Origin: Daucus carota subsp. sativus
Taxonomy: Eukaryota; Streptophyta; Magnoliopsida; Apiales; Apiaceae
Length of the DNA stretch: 64,000 bases
Direction: 5' to 3'
Assembly (NCBI RefSeq): GCF_001625215.2
Contig: NC_030386.2
Location: 40,394,796 to 40,458,795 of the forward strand
Both the position numbers and the translations under genes were made by a program. Under the pieces are notes generated by a model that saw only the letters and a program-made list of their open reading frames with translations, was not told the DNA's origin and did not search any database. Within the stretch, counting starts at the first letter, position 1. Each line of letters opens with the position of its first letter. Shown here in pieces: positions 1-11,300 of the stretch.

Positions 1-454
1 TAAAAAGTTATTAAATTTTATTTACTAATTTTATTCTATAATTCACTGGGATGGGAAATTAGGAGGGAGTATCAGGTAACAGTCCAGTGTAACTACTTGT
101 CTACTGTCTCCAGATTGTCAAATGCAGATATGTTCGAGGGTTCGTGCAGTAGTATCTCTAGATTCTCTACATATCCACGCAGGGGTCAGAATGAAATCTA
201 CTTGAAATATTGAGGATCATGCTAATTAAGAAGCTGTTGAGAATGTTAGATTCGAGTACTTATTTTGTAAACATTTTATTGACTTATTTATTTATCAATA
301 TTAATTAAATTTTCTACCTTAAGCGAGAAATCATTTTTTTAAGTTTGCCCAACCAGGATTAATTCTATGTTTTTATTTACAATTAAATAAAATCAGTTAT
401 AGGAATTTAAGAAGTCAATCCGATTATTAAACAGGATTAATTCTATGTTTCTAT
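1..454. other. AT-rich intergenic DNA
   Basis: No convincing coding frame, RNA gene or repeat ends are seen. A short motif around 'aggattaattctatgttt' occurs twice (near 355 and 432), the second just before the hAT-type element. Confidence 0.5.
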
Positions 455-982
455 TAGGGGTGTGCACGGGTCGGTTCGGTTCGGTTTCTATCTAAAACCG
501 TTACCGAACCGTGTATTTCGGTTCGGTTCGGTTTTTAGGTAGAAACCGTAACCGAACCGTTTGAAACGGTTTTTTTCGGTTCGGTTAACCGTCGGTCGGT
601 TTCGGTTTTTTCCGGTTTTTATTTGATTGGAAACTAGTATATACAAATTTAATACTACATTTAATTTTAGAAAAATATTTATATACTTATAATATCAATT
701 TCTCTTATTAAACTATATAAATAATATATTGTGTCACACACATATATATAATATGTTATATATAATAATATATAATAAATATTATATTTTTTTATATATT
801 ATATAAACGGTTCGGTTTTTCGGTTCGGTTTTAGGGGTAAAACCGTAACCGTAACCAAACCGTTATGTCGGTTCGGTTCGGTTACGGTTTTTTTCGGTTT
901 TTGTCGGTTACGGTTTTTTTCGGTTTGGTTTTTCGGTTTTTCGGCTCGGTTTCGGTTTTTCGGTTTTTTTTGCTCACCCCTA
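455..982. mobile_element. Non-autonomous hAT-type MITE
   Basis: A 528-base element starts TAGGGGTGTGC and ends GCTCACCCCTA, a near-perfect terminal inverted repeat. It is flanked by a perfect 8-base duplication, gtttctat (447-454 and 983-990), the target size used by hAT transposons. Both subterminal regions carry many copies of the motif cggttcggtt and its complement, arranged as an imperfect palindrome, and the middle is AT-rich. There is no transposase frame, so it depends on a transposase made elsewhere. Subterminal motif arrays are typical of hAT elements and are thought to be transposase binding sites; that role is inferred here. Confidence 0.85.
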
Positions 983-1523
983 GTTTCTATTTAAAATTAA
1001 CACGAAAAACTATTAATACTGATTGTAGTGGGTAAAATACAGGGGCATCCAAGCTACTAGATTCGTTGGGTACGGTGGTCTGAGCGACTACCTCATGTTG
1101 TTGAAAGTGAAGCTTTGAAATACACGAGCGAGGTGGAATAGGAGGCTCCCTCGTCTGACCAATATAAAATTGACTCACCAACCAATTTATACGCAGCCAC
1201 TGAAACTTTCAAATAACCACTGCCTTACTAGTAGTAGCTGCTTCTGCTGCTAGCATCATAGCTTAGACAAAGGTCTCAAAAGTGTAGCAGCAGCAGCAGC
1301 AGCAGCAGCATAGAGTTTGACCAAACCACAATCCCCAATTACGACTCCACATTGTCTTGTGCGCGTGCGCACACACAAGACCAGGGTGTTTTGGTTTAAG
1401 CAGACAATGTGGCCACCTTTTACTCCCGCTTTTCGCAGTATACCTGTGTGACAAGATATGAAATGAGTCGAATTATTATAATAGAGATATGATACAAATA
1501 AGTTATGAAATTATATTGTATTC
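983..1523. other. Intergenic DNA with a CAG microsatellite
   Basis: No gene is seen. A pure AGC/CAG repeat of about eight units lies at 1286-1310; antisense open frames through it read as poly-cysteine and are not genes. Confidence 0.6.
1286..1310. repeat. (AGC)n microsatellite
   Basis: About eight perfect AGC units, with no coding context. Confidence 0.9.
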
Positions 1524-1699
1524 GCACTTTTAAGTGTTTTGACCGGGTAGTTAAAAACATTATTTTTTAAATTTTCTTTTTCTGAATAAATTTTTATTCA
1601 GAAAAAGAAAATTTCAAAAATAATGTTTTTAACTACCCAATCAAAACATTTAAAAGTGTGTGCCAAAAATCAAAGCGTAATATAAAAAAACAAAGGGAG
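1524..1699. mobile_element. Foldback, Stowaway-like MITE remnant
   Basis: Bases 1524-1590 and 1592-1662 are near-perfect inverted copies that would fold into a hairpin of about 65 base pairs with almost no loop. The right side continues to 'caaagggagta', which resembles the common Stowaway end (ggacggagggagta). The matching left end is not clear, so the element looks decayed on that side. Internal text such as gtagttaaaaacatta is typical of this MITE class. Confidence 0.6.
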
Positions 1700-4294
1700 T
1701 ATTAAGCTAAGCTAAAAACCTTAGAATACATATTAAGCCAAGCAAAAAGCTGAAAATAAGGGAGAGGTGAGGATGGAGGCAGTATGTGATACCGGTTGCA
1801 TGAAAAATGAATAGTAAAAAATATTGAAATAGGAATTTAGATTTGTAGTAGGTAGAAGTGTGTGTCTGTGCAGAAACAGGATGCAGAAAGCATTGCTTAT
1901 TTGTCTGTAATAATAGTATAAATGTGAGTATAATATATGCAGTGGATGATTATGGAGTGAAGTGGTGATGTAGAGAAAAGAGAATAAATCATTTAAAAAA
2001 ACAGATACAAGGATATGTAGGGAATTAAGGTGTTCTGGGGCGGACCCGTGCGCATGGAGGTGGCATCTTAATGAACAACCATGTATGATTGTATGGATTC
2101 GATTAAACAAAATTTGAGATGATGATGATGATGATAAGGTCAGGATTGTCATGCTTTTGGGATCATGCCCATTATTCGACTCATGCAGGCTTCAATCATC
2201 ATGCCTTTGAAGCTTCAATTATAGGCTTCAATTATTCTACAATTACTTTTTCGGTCTCACAATTGGACTTATAATTAATGATGCCCTTAATCCCACAATT
2301 TAATAAAATTTGTGAATATTGGACTTTATTTCAATACACTCACAGAGAAGTTTTTAAATTTGTGAAAGTAATTTCTTGATAATTATAATTTTATTTGTAA
2401 CTTTTAAAGGTCCGTCGAGTTTTCCACAGCTCCCCCTCAATTCCCCATATTTTTGTGCAGATAAATGTAACTCGGTAAAAGGGGGATGATTTTGGAGATG
2501 AGAATGTTTGCTTGATATAGGATCTTCATACGCCAAGCATGGATAATGAACAGAACAATAAAGTTTTAAATTTTCGTCAATCGAATTATTACAACTTCGA
2601 ATTCAGATCCGGAGAGTGTTCATTGTTATCTTGATCTGTTCACCTAATTATCAAGTTGGACTTCTGACATGATTACTCTGTTAAATAATCCAAGCTAAAC
2701 ACAATAATTATTGAAAGCTTTGAATTGAATTATGCAACAAGAAAAACATCAAACCAGGGCCGCCCACAACTTTGTTGCTTGAGAACTTGTTTGTTTGAAT
2801 TTTAAACTAAAAATATATATTTAAATAATGAGTTAGGAAGTAACCATTTTATGATTTTAAATAATAATAATAATCTATCTCACTAATTAAATATATAACC
2901 TATCACAAAATTATCAATTGTATTTTTAATAAAATCATAAATTATATATAATATAAATTATTCAAATATGTATTAACTTAATTTCAACTTATTATTTTAT
3001 AAATAATAATTTTAAATTTAACCAAACACATTATGATCCTGGCAGGAAACTGGGATTGAGTATAGGAAAATGAATAATATTTTGAAATTTAATATTTTTT
3101 TGAAAAACAACAAATGATTATCAATGTAGTTGCAATATTACTAATATACAAGAAAGTTTTGAGTATACGGATGTATAATTGTGTATCATGAACGGAAGAG
3201 CAGAATTCACGTGACCAATACATGCGAGTAAAAATATGATAAACGATCATTATAACTACACAAGCATTAGTTCTTTCATATGAATTGTGAATTGTGATTG
3301 ATATGAACGTTTGGAATTAATTATAAAGAAAAGATTGGGATCTCAAAAATTAAAAAAATACAAATTGATACTTAACTAATTAAATGCATAACCATTAACG
3401 AGTCAAGCAGAGAAATTGATAAATAATCGTTAGATTTGTCAACTTGGAAGTTGAATTATTTGAAGATGTCATCTGAATTTATGAAATCAAAAAATTATAA
3501 ATATAAACAAACTTGTTTAGCAAAAAAAGAAAAAGGTTGGTAAACAAACTTATAGGAAGCGTAGCACTGTATATCGAACAAATAATTCAAAGTAAGGCAC
3601 CAAATAATTACTACTACAAATAATGATGATTTGAAAAGACGAGCGACGGAAGTATATTCTGTTTCTCGAAGAAACGTGATGATCTCTGATCTCATATATG
3701 TCGTGCTTCTCTGTGAATATATATCTCCATAGAAGTTTCATTTTTTATTAATTATAAAAATAACATTAACAAATGAAATTAAATTCTTTTCTTAGAATCA
3801 AGCAAAACTATTGATTATGCCATCTTCATCCAAGAATTTAACACCTACAACATCATTTTGAGTTAATTAACAATTATTCAATTTAATGATACCTCTCGAC
3901 AAGACAGGCGTAGTGGAATGATGGAAATAATAATTTAGAAAACTTAAGTGCTACGCTTAATAATAAAGAAATTTGTAGGTATGTATATGATGCACATATG
4001 ATAACAAGTATGATCACATGCCTCTCACTTTCTTAATCTTTGATGTCCCTGAATGCAGGGACAAAACTTCCCATTTATATTGCAGATTTTCATCATGCAT
4101 AATCTATTATATATATAATACAACAACCTTGAGTAATTTTATTCAAAGTGACTATACTACCCCTTGCTCAAAATACATATTTTTTTTATATAAAGGTCAT
4201 TATTGACTTTTAACACCAATGTATTTATTAGACATTAATGTCTAACCATTAATATACATTAAATTATTTCATATTTAAAACTCCAAAATATATA
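1700..4294. other. AT-rich intergenic DNA
   Basis: About 2.6 kb without a supported gene. The open frames here are short and AT-biased with no family resemblance. A (GAT)n run lies near 2118-2136. Weak inverted similarity between about 2785 and 3030 (tgtttgtttga / aaccaaacaca) might be an old MITE, but I see no target duplication. Confidence 0.5.
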
Positions 4295-4515
4295 CTCCAT
4301 CCGTCCCAACAGGTTCTTTACGTTACTTTTTGGCACGCATTTTAAGACTCTTATAAAGTATACTTACATCATATATATATATTTTTTAAAAATCCTAAAA
4401 AAAGTTTTGACGTTTAAACTTTTATTCAAAAAAAAAATTAAAAAAAAACATTATTGAACTATACTTTATAAGAGCCTCAAAATGCGTGCAAACAGTCCTG
4501 GTGGGACGGAGGGCG
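4295..4515. mobile_element. Stowaway-type MITE (Tc1/mariner)
   Basis: The left end ctccatccgtccc and the right end gggacggagggcg are inverted repeats of the common plant Stowaway end, and TA dinucleotides flank both sides (4293-4294 and 4516-4517). The interior is an AT-rich palindrome. There is no coding capacity. Confidence 0.8.
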
Positions 4516-4573
4516 TATGCATTATATATTTGTATTTATGTTTTAATAATAATTACTTCATATTTAAAACTCC

Positions 4574-4742
4574 AATATATATATGTATTATATATTTATA
4601 TTTATGTTTTAATAATAAATAAATAATTTTGTAAATTCTAATATTCGACCTGATTTCTTCTTCTTTTTTTTTTACGTAGGAACCCGCAGCCGCTACCCTT
4701 TGGGTGCGCACTGGGTAAACCCACGAGCTCGTAATAGCCTGC
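4574..4742 (-). repeat. First copy of a local AT-rich duplication, ending in a SINE 3' fragment
   Basis: The block from 4574 (aatatatatatgtattatat) to 4742 is repeated from 4743 onward: AT-rich text, the motif aatattcgacctgattt, then a T-run and a SINE 3' region. On the minus strand, 4671-4742 reads as the 3' part of a SINE ending gggtagcggctgcgggttcc plus an A-rich tail; the tRNA-like head is absent. Its inner text differs from the full SINE at 4890-5089, so it is a different subfamily or a diverged copy. Confidence 0.6.
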
Positions 4743-4774
4743 AATATATATATGTATTATATATTTGTATTTAT

Positions 4775-4871
4775 GTTTTAATAATAAATAAATAATTTTG
4801 TAAATTCGTTTAATAATAAATAAATAATTTTGTAAATTCGTTTAATAATAAATAAATAATTTTGTAAATTC
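4775..4871. repeat. Tandem repeat, 3 x 32-33 bases
   Basis: Three consecutive near-identical units of 'gttttaataataaataa...ttgtaaattc', with a period of 32-33 bases, directly beside the full-length SINE. Confidence 0.85.
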
Positions 4872-4889
4872 TAATATTCGACCTGATTT

Positions 4890-5089
4890 ATTTTTTTTTT
4901 TAACGTAGGAACCCGCAGCCGCTACCCTTTGGGAGCTCAGGTAAACCGCACTTAAGCGACATGCTCTGGCCCAAGAGGCATAATCACAAATATCGCTCCC
5001 TTCGGGAGTCGAACTCCCTTCGGGAGTCGAACCTGTGACCAAGAGGATACAAGTCCCCTCTTTAACCAGCTGAACCAACCCTTGCGGGC
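4890..5089 (-). mobile_element. Full-length tRNA-derived SINE
   Basis: On the minus strand the element starts at 5089 with a tRNA-like head: gttggttcagctggttaaag (A-box-like) and ggttcgactcc (an excellent B box, GGTTCGANNCC). A 3' body ends gggtagcggctgcgggttcc and then an A-rich tail (the T run near 4891). A perfect 17-base duplication, aatattcgacctgattt, flanks it (4873-4889 and 5090-5106), as expected for LINE-driven retroposition. The GTAGCGGCTGCGGG 3' region is shared by many angiosperm SINEs. A short in-place duplication (cccttcgggagtcgaact) lies beside the B box. Confidence 0.88.
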
Positions 5090-5106
5090 AATATTCGACC
5101 TGATTT

Positions 5107-5781
5107 TCAACCAATTAATCCAATTTTTGTCCAATTAGCCATCGATTTTAACCGAATTTTGTCAAATTCTATTATATATCTAACACAACAATAATGAGTA
5201 ATTTAATTCAAAGAGACTAATCTACCCTTACTCAGTATAAATATTAGCATGATCATTATTTGAAAATAATTTAATATTATATATATAATAATATATATAT
5301 ATATAATCATTTTTAAATTTACCCCACAAATTTTGTAAAATTTAATATTCAACCTCATTTTCATCGAATTGATCAAGTTTTGACCAAATAATCATCGATT
5401 TAACCGAATTTTACTAAATCGGATTAAAAATCCTTCTGATTATCGATTAATCAGTCAACCAACCGGTTTTTAGAATATTTAATTATTATGATTAAAAAAA
5501 TTTATATATATATATATATATTAGAATAAGTATAAATATAATATATAACTATATGACAAGGGCTCTGATTCAGCAAAAATCTCATTGCTTTTATCAAATT
5601 TTCAATAATTTTAGGTGGGTGGTAATTTAATTATATAATAAAATTTTAAACTGTGTATATTTTTTGTATTTATATATTAATAAATATCATAGTGAGAATA
5701 TGTGTACATATGGATATCAATATAATATGACTTAAAATATAAATAAATATACAATATGAATTACTTTTATAATATAAATAA
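5107..5781. other. AT-rich intergenic DNA
   Basis: No gene is seen. It contains (TA)n runs near 5283-5305 and 5503-5520. Parts repeat the wording of the upstream block (attcaacctcattttcatcgaattgatc), suggesting diverged copies of one local repeat. Confidence 0.5.
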
Positions 5782-6611
5782 TCTCAATTTAAAAGAACCA
5801 AACCAAACCAAACGTGCTCATTATATCCCGCTTAGAGCAGGGTCTGAAGAGGATAAAATATACGCAGACCATGCCTCTACCTTAAAGTAGAGAGGTTGTT
5901 TCCGTGAGACCCCCGACTTAGTGCATAATAAATAAAATTATGTGTGATACAATATAACTATAATACCTTAGCCTATGGCCTTCTTCACATGGGACTTACC
6001 TAAAAATTTCTCGGTTTAAGTAGTGAAGTCCATTGAAGAAAACAAACGGAGAAATCAAGAACCATTACTTATGATTTGCACATCAACACCGATGAAGACC
6101 TCTCTAAACCCATTTTCACTAATATACCAAGAACAACTCCATGGACTCTCACTACTTTGATCGCACTGCATTCCACCGGAATGACTTCATTGAAACTCCC
6201 TCAGACAACCTTGGCGATTGCGTCGCTTTGACAACCGCTACACCGTAACCATTTGATAGCAGACACACCACAACAATTCTCAAATGACAATGCCGTGAAA
6301 GCGCCCTCGAGCGGGAGAGCAAATCAGTTAGGAATTGTTTAAACATTCGAAACTCCCTCATAAAACAACATCAATTTGCAAGATTCAAAACAAGTGACTC
6401 ATTCACAAAGAAAAAAGTGTGCAATGTATATGGCATAGTGAATGCGACTAAACTCCACAAATTTCCAAAACATGTGATTACATGTGCCGCACAAAGTCGA
6501 AAGAAAAGATGAACGGAATCTTGAAGATTGGGAGAGAAGAATAAGAGAGCGGTTAGAGCGGTTAGTCGTATTTCAGGCTTAATTATTATTATTATCTCTC
6601 AATTTAAAAGA
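5782..6611. mobile_element. Inserted segment flanked by 15-base direct repeats, family uncertain
   Basis: The 15-base string tctcaatttaaaaga occurs at 5782-5796 and 6597-6611 and brackets about 800 bases. The left part (about 5828-5915, 'agagcagggtctgaagagg' through 'gaggttgtttccgtgagac') reads like a SINE-like sequence dispersed in eudicot genomes. The right part ends in an ATT-rich tail (6582-6595). It could be a retroposed unit with a target duplication, or a chance pair inside the larger Helitron-like unit. The short antisense frame at 6152-6361 has no recognisable domain. Confidence 0.35.
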
Positions 6612-6644
6612 GATGAACCTATATCAAAAAAATAATTTAAAACA

Positions 6645-6674
6645 GCCCGTGCTTTGCACGGGTTAAGAAGCTAG
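6645..6674 (+). mobile_element. Helitron-type 3' terminus
   Basis: A perfect 7-base-pair hairpin, cccgtgc-ttt-gcacggg (6647-6663), is followed eight bases later by CTAG and then T. This is the standard plant Helitron 3' end (hairpin, short spacer, CTRR, inserted before T). A matching TC-type 5' end was not located with confidence, so the size of the element is unknown. No Rep/helicase frame is present. Confidence 0.7.
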
Positions 6675-8302
6675 TTATTATAAATCTTGACAATTATTGT
6701 GCTCACTGTTGTTTCATCATCACCCTTAATTTGTAATCTAAATTCTAAATTATACAGTAGTATAATTGATCAGATAGTTATACCTGTGCAGCAGAGTGAT
6801 AGGTTTTTGGTGACAACTCATTAACGCAGCAATTTCAGGTCATGGCCAGAAAACAGGTGAGGTTAATCACATATATTATTAATTTTCTCGTGAGTCGGGT
6901 TAAATATGATTTTCTTACAAAATTTTAATCAAAGTGTAGGATTCCAAGTTTTATTTACTAAATTAGCCAGAGTCTTGTTGGCATGGAGAAAAAAAGGTGT
7001 TGAATTGAATTGTATACCAGACGACTACTGTACAGTACGAGATGCTAGACTGTTGTTTTATGCTACGGATTATTTGGTGTAATTAGTTGAATATTGGATG
7101 CAAGAATGGAAAATGATTGAGGATGATGGGGCATGGAGTTTGACAGGTAGCGAACACAAGCAATGATCACTGTCGTGCCTCTAATTGTTGTAATCACTGC
7201 CATTTTCACAATTCCGAGGGAGTCAGGAGTCGGGATTCTCAGATAATTGAGTTTTCGAAAATATTAATCAGGACTACTGCTCCTTTCAAAAATGAGTCGT
7301 AAAACAAAATATCTATAGTCCATGTCGGCTCCTTAATCAGCTTGGGCATATATAACAAAATCAACTCATTTTGGAGCTGTATATTGCTTAAAATACAAGG
7401 TGTCTTTGTAGCAAATTTGTCTTGTCATGATTACACTTATCAACACCAGTGAAATCATTCATCTCCGGACAAAAAGTAGGGCAGTATGAGCACATGTTGA
7501 TGAGCCAACTAATAAGTTTCTCGAATTGCTTAAGCATCTTCTGCTAACGAACCTACAGGCCACACAACACACTTTTCTTTTTCATCATGCAACCTATCTT
7601 TTTACCTGATAATAATCTCACAAGGGACGACCCATTTCCTTCGTTGTGTTGTACTAAAAAGGTTTCGGTATAAATTTTTATCTAAGTTTTGTTTTTCATC
7701 AATTCAACAGCAAAAAAGTGAAGCAGAATTCCGATGTACAGATTACATCTTTGCTCTTGGGGGCAATGACGCAGCTCGTGATGTTAATAGACCGATTATC
7801 AATTTTCTTGAAAACCCTAAGTGCTAAATTAGGGTTTTTACCCGATCAATGATCACATATTATCTTAAAAAGATTTCTTTTGTTGCACACACACTCATTT
7901 TGCCTCGGACGAGACAATGACAAAGTTAAACAGAGACCATCAGACATATTTCAAGTTTATTTATCAACAAATATTGCTCGACCCTTGCTTAGCCAAAAAA
8001 AAAAACAAAAAAAACATAAGGCTCCCCCTCGCGCGGGGTATGCACAAAGCACAGACCACACGCCTATAAAAACTTGCGTTAACTTTGTCTTGGCATTCTG
8101 CAGATTCAATGCAGACTAATAATGGATCAAACTGAAAAGTATAATTAGGTATTATGATGAGTTCTTTATTATCCAAGAAAAGTTCAATTGTAGCAAAACA
8201 GCATTTTTGTTTCACCAGGACCAGAGGACTGATAACTGTTTACAGACGTTCTTCTCACTCTCCACACTTCATTTGACCACAGATTCTACAGGTCTCTCCT
8301 TG
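6675..8302. other. Intergenic DNA and 3' flank of the Nudix gene
   Basis: No supported gene. The part next to 8303 should contain the 3' untranslated region of the minus-strand Nudix gene; its end cannot be placed by eye. Short open frames at 7880-8119 and 7964-8215 show no family resemblance. Confidence 0.5.
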
Positions 8303-11300
8303 TCAAGACTGAATATGACCATCAAGAGTGTAGGCTTGAATTGCAGACGGGCTAGTGCCAGGCCTGCCAAAACATTCCCAAAACATAAAAATTCAAGATC
8401 AACAATTTCTTTGTGTATAAATGAAGTGTGTGACAATGTCAACTAGTGCCCCAAGTCTCACAACCCCTATATGAATATATTATTAACTAAACAAACACCA
8501 TTAACTTTTGTTTATTTTTCTTAATGCTCATTTACCGAGGGAGTGGGCTGAAGGGTCTTTACATGCAACTTGAAGTATACAGAATCATATTCTCTCACTA
8601 GAAGGCGACACGATAAAAGAAAGGGTCATAAAGTTTTCAAGATGGCATTGCTCACATAAGAACTCCGGTAAAAACGAATTAATGCAGAAAACATAATGGA
8701 AACTGAAAAGCATGGAGTGTGCAGGCTAAGCTCTCACACTCCTCCAATTGGCAAAGAAGCTGAGGCTGCAAGAAAAAGTGAAACATGTATCTGATGTAGT
8801 CTACATCCTATGTAGAGAGCCTAAGCTTGGGGCTAGCTTAGTTCTCTTATCTATCAGTCCAATAAACTGGCCTCATCTCAAAAACAAAAATGGAGATGTC
8901 TTGTTCACCACCTCGAGCTTTTTATGGTCTCATCACTTCAGCGAATCACTTGAGGCCTGATACATTTTCGGAGCCAGCTAGACCAGTAAGCAACAGCAGA
9001 GCTCTTAGAAACATTTATCCCGATCTACGCACTCAAGCAGGAACAAGAACCCCCATATTCAATAACTACTTTAGAACCTCAGCCCTTAGCTACACCGTGC
9101 TGCTCTGCATTAGCTCCACTCTAGATAACTACTTAACTTTCCGTAGCGCTGTAGTCTTACGAATTGCAATTTAAGGTCATAGGGCAACCCTACTTTGATC
9201 TCCAGTTCAAGTCAGATTCATAGGTCTGAGAAATGCCAACAGATACTCATTTTCAGGACTTAAATAGTTTTAGTAGTATATCTATTACAAGAGTTTACGA
9301 TATTGTGGGCTTAAACACAACCGTGTTCTTTTGTTTAGCTTTAGATGAGAAGTCAGCGGCAGGGGAAAATTCATTCCCCACGACCACTAAAAAAGGAAAA
9401 ATCATAGATCCTTGTGTTTCTTTAAATATAAGTACAATACCAGCTCTTTCCTAACCTGTAAACCAATACCTCGAAAAATGATATAAGTGCTCCCCTAGTG
9501 AGAACAGAAAAATATCTTTCACCCACAATGTGAACCCAGATATATCTTCTCCAACATTAATTTGGTGCTAGCAGATGAAACACCAGTTTAGTTGTGAGGC
9601 TTGTGCCAGTGGGGTAATGTCATAAAAAGGAGCCAAACACTTCCTTCAAGTATCTCCTAACCTAATGACAAGAACCCTGCTAAAACGACTACATTTTAAT
9701 AATACCTTAAGATGCAAACCATAATTATCAGAGTAGAAATATAATAATTTTCAATCTAAAATGCTTAATAATAACTAAAATTAACCCTTCACATGAACTG
9801 AATGAACAGAAGAAGATAACAAAGAAAAGAAATAAAGTATATAATAGAAAACAGATAAATGAACTAAAAGAGTACCTTTTATTGATAATGCCGTAGTGAA
9901 ACTTGGGTCTCCCAATCTTCAAGTCTTCAATGTACTGCAGCAATAGGATACTGGCTGATGAGTGAAAGGGAGTAACATACCAGATATATGTTGTCAAAAT
10001 GAAGAAGATTAGGTGGAGAGGAAATGCACTTAATAACTAACAAAATTCATACCAAATTTAAGGTAACCACCATTGATGAAAAAGCCAAAGAATCAAATGG
10101 TATGTCATCAAGTGCAAAAAGTCGGCACTCTGATGATTCTGGACCAGGCGAAAAGTGTGGAGTCTTCAATTTCGCCAAGAAAATTATATATGTCTGTCAG
10201 AAGGAAGAAACATAAATACATAAACATCTTTGAAGAAGGGTGATTAATCAATTTAAATTTTGTTTCACCTCACTTGGCCTATACGAGGGATGTCCAAATG
10301 AGCAAATGGAGAGAGAACTTGGACTTCTGCACCAGCCTCTTCAAAGGTTTCCCTGACTGCCCCTTCGGTAGCAGACTCTCCCATCTCCATGTAACCAGCT
10401 GGAAGCGTCCTGTCATATTTAAAAACATATCTGAATTCAAGGTGCTTGAAAGAATATAAACACATCACTTCTATATTTTAGTTACATTTACATATTTTAT
10501 CTTACAAATGATTGATTGTGCAAGATAAAAGGAGACAAAGGAGGGGGGGGGGGGGATTGCTTTTTACTACCTCCATCCCAAATTAGATGACCCCGTTGAC
10601 TTTGGGCACGTAACTATAGGTGCATTGACCGTCTACTTCTGAAATATATTTTTTTATTTTTTCTTTTGTAAATAAAAAATTTCATATTTAAATATTTATT
10701 TGCAAAAATAAAATTTTAAAAATAAATCATGTAGCTATACGGTCAATGAACCTTAAACTGTGTGCCCAAAGTCAACGGGGCCATCTAATTTGGGATGGAG
10801 GGAGTAATAGAGATATACAATTTATATGCATACCAACGACCATGAGATGGTTGAATGTTTCTCTTGCAAAGTAAAACCTTGTTCTCGTGTTCAATAAGGC
10901 AACCCACCACCTGTAATCACCAATCACAAAAACATCATGAACCACATTAAGGACACAAGGCAAAGAGTCTGTTTATATTTTAATTAATCCTTTAATGGTT
11001 TTAAAAGTGATTTGAAAAAACTGGTAACTAGGTAAAAGAGGTCCTGCCACAAAATGAGCGTACCATTTTTGGGTTCTCGTAGGCAATCTTTCCACAGAGT
11101 GTGCAAATAGCTCTTGTCTTCTCCTCTCCATCAGGTATCTCGTGTTTTGTTGAACCACCACACCACTGACAGAAGTTGATCTTTCGAGTGATTCCCTGTC
11201 AAACAAATCCAAATTACAGTGTTCAGCAGAAAAAAGAAGGTAAATTGTTCATATTAAGGTATGAGCTTTGAAAAACAACCATTTCATTCCAATTGTCGGT

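Noticed and set aside
1263-1454. Antisense frame with a run of cysteines
   Set aside because: It is only the translation of the CAG microsatellite.
1733-2152. 139-codon minus-strand frame
   Set aside because: AT-rich, His/Ser/Leu-biased, no domain and no splice or promoter context.
2783-3030. Possible MITE with ends tgtttgtttga / aaccaaacaca
   Set aside because: Weak terminal match and no target duplication.
4842-5134. Minus-strand frames through the SINE (SSQRVAAAGSYVKKK)
   Set aside because: Translation of the SINE 3' domain and its tail, not a protein gene.
6152-6361. Minus-strand frame MREFRMFKQFLTDLL...
   Set aside because: It lies inside the repeat-like segment near the Helitron end and matches no Helitron protein domain I can recognise.
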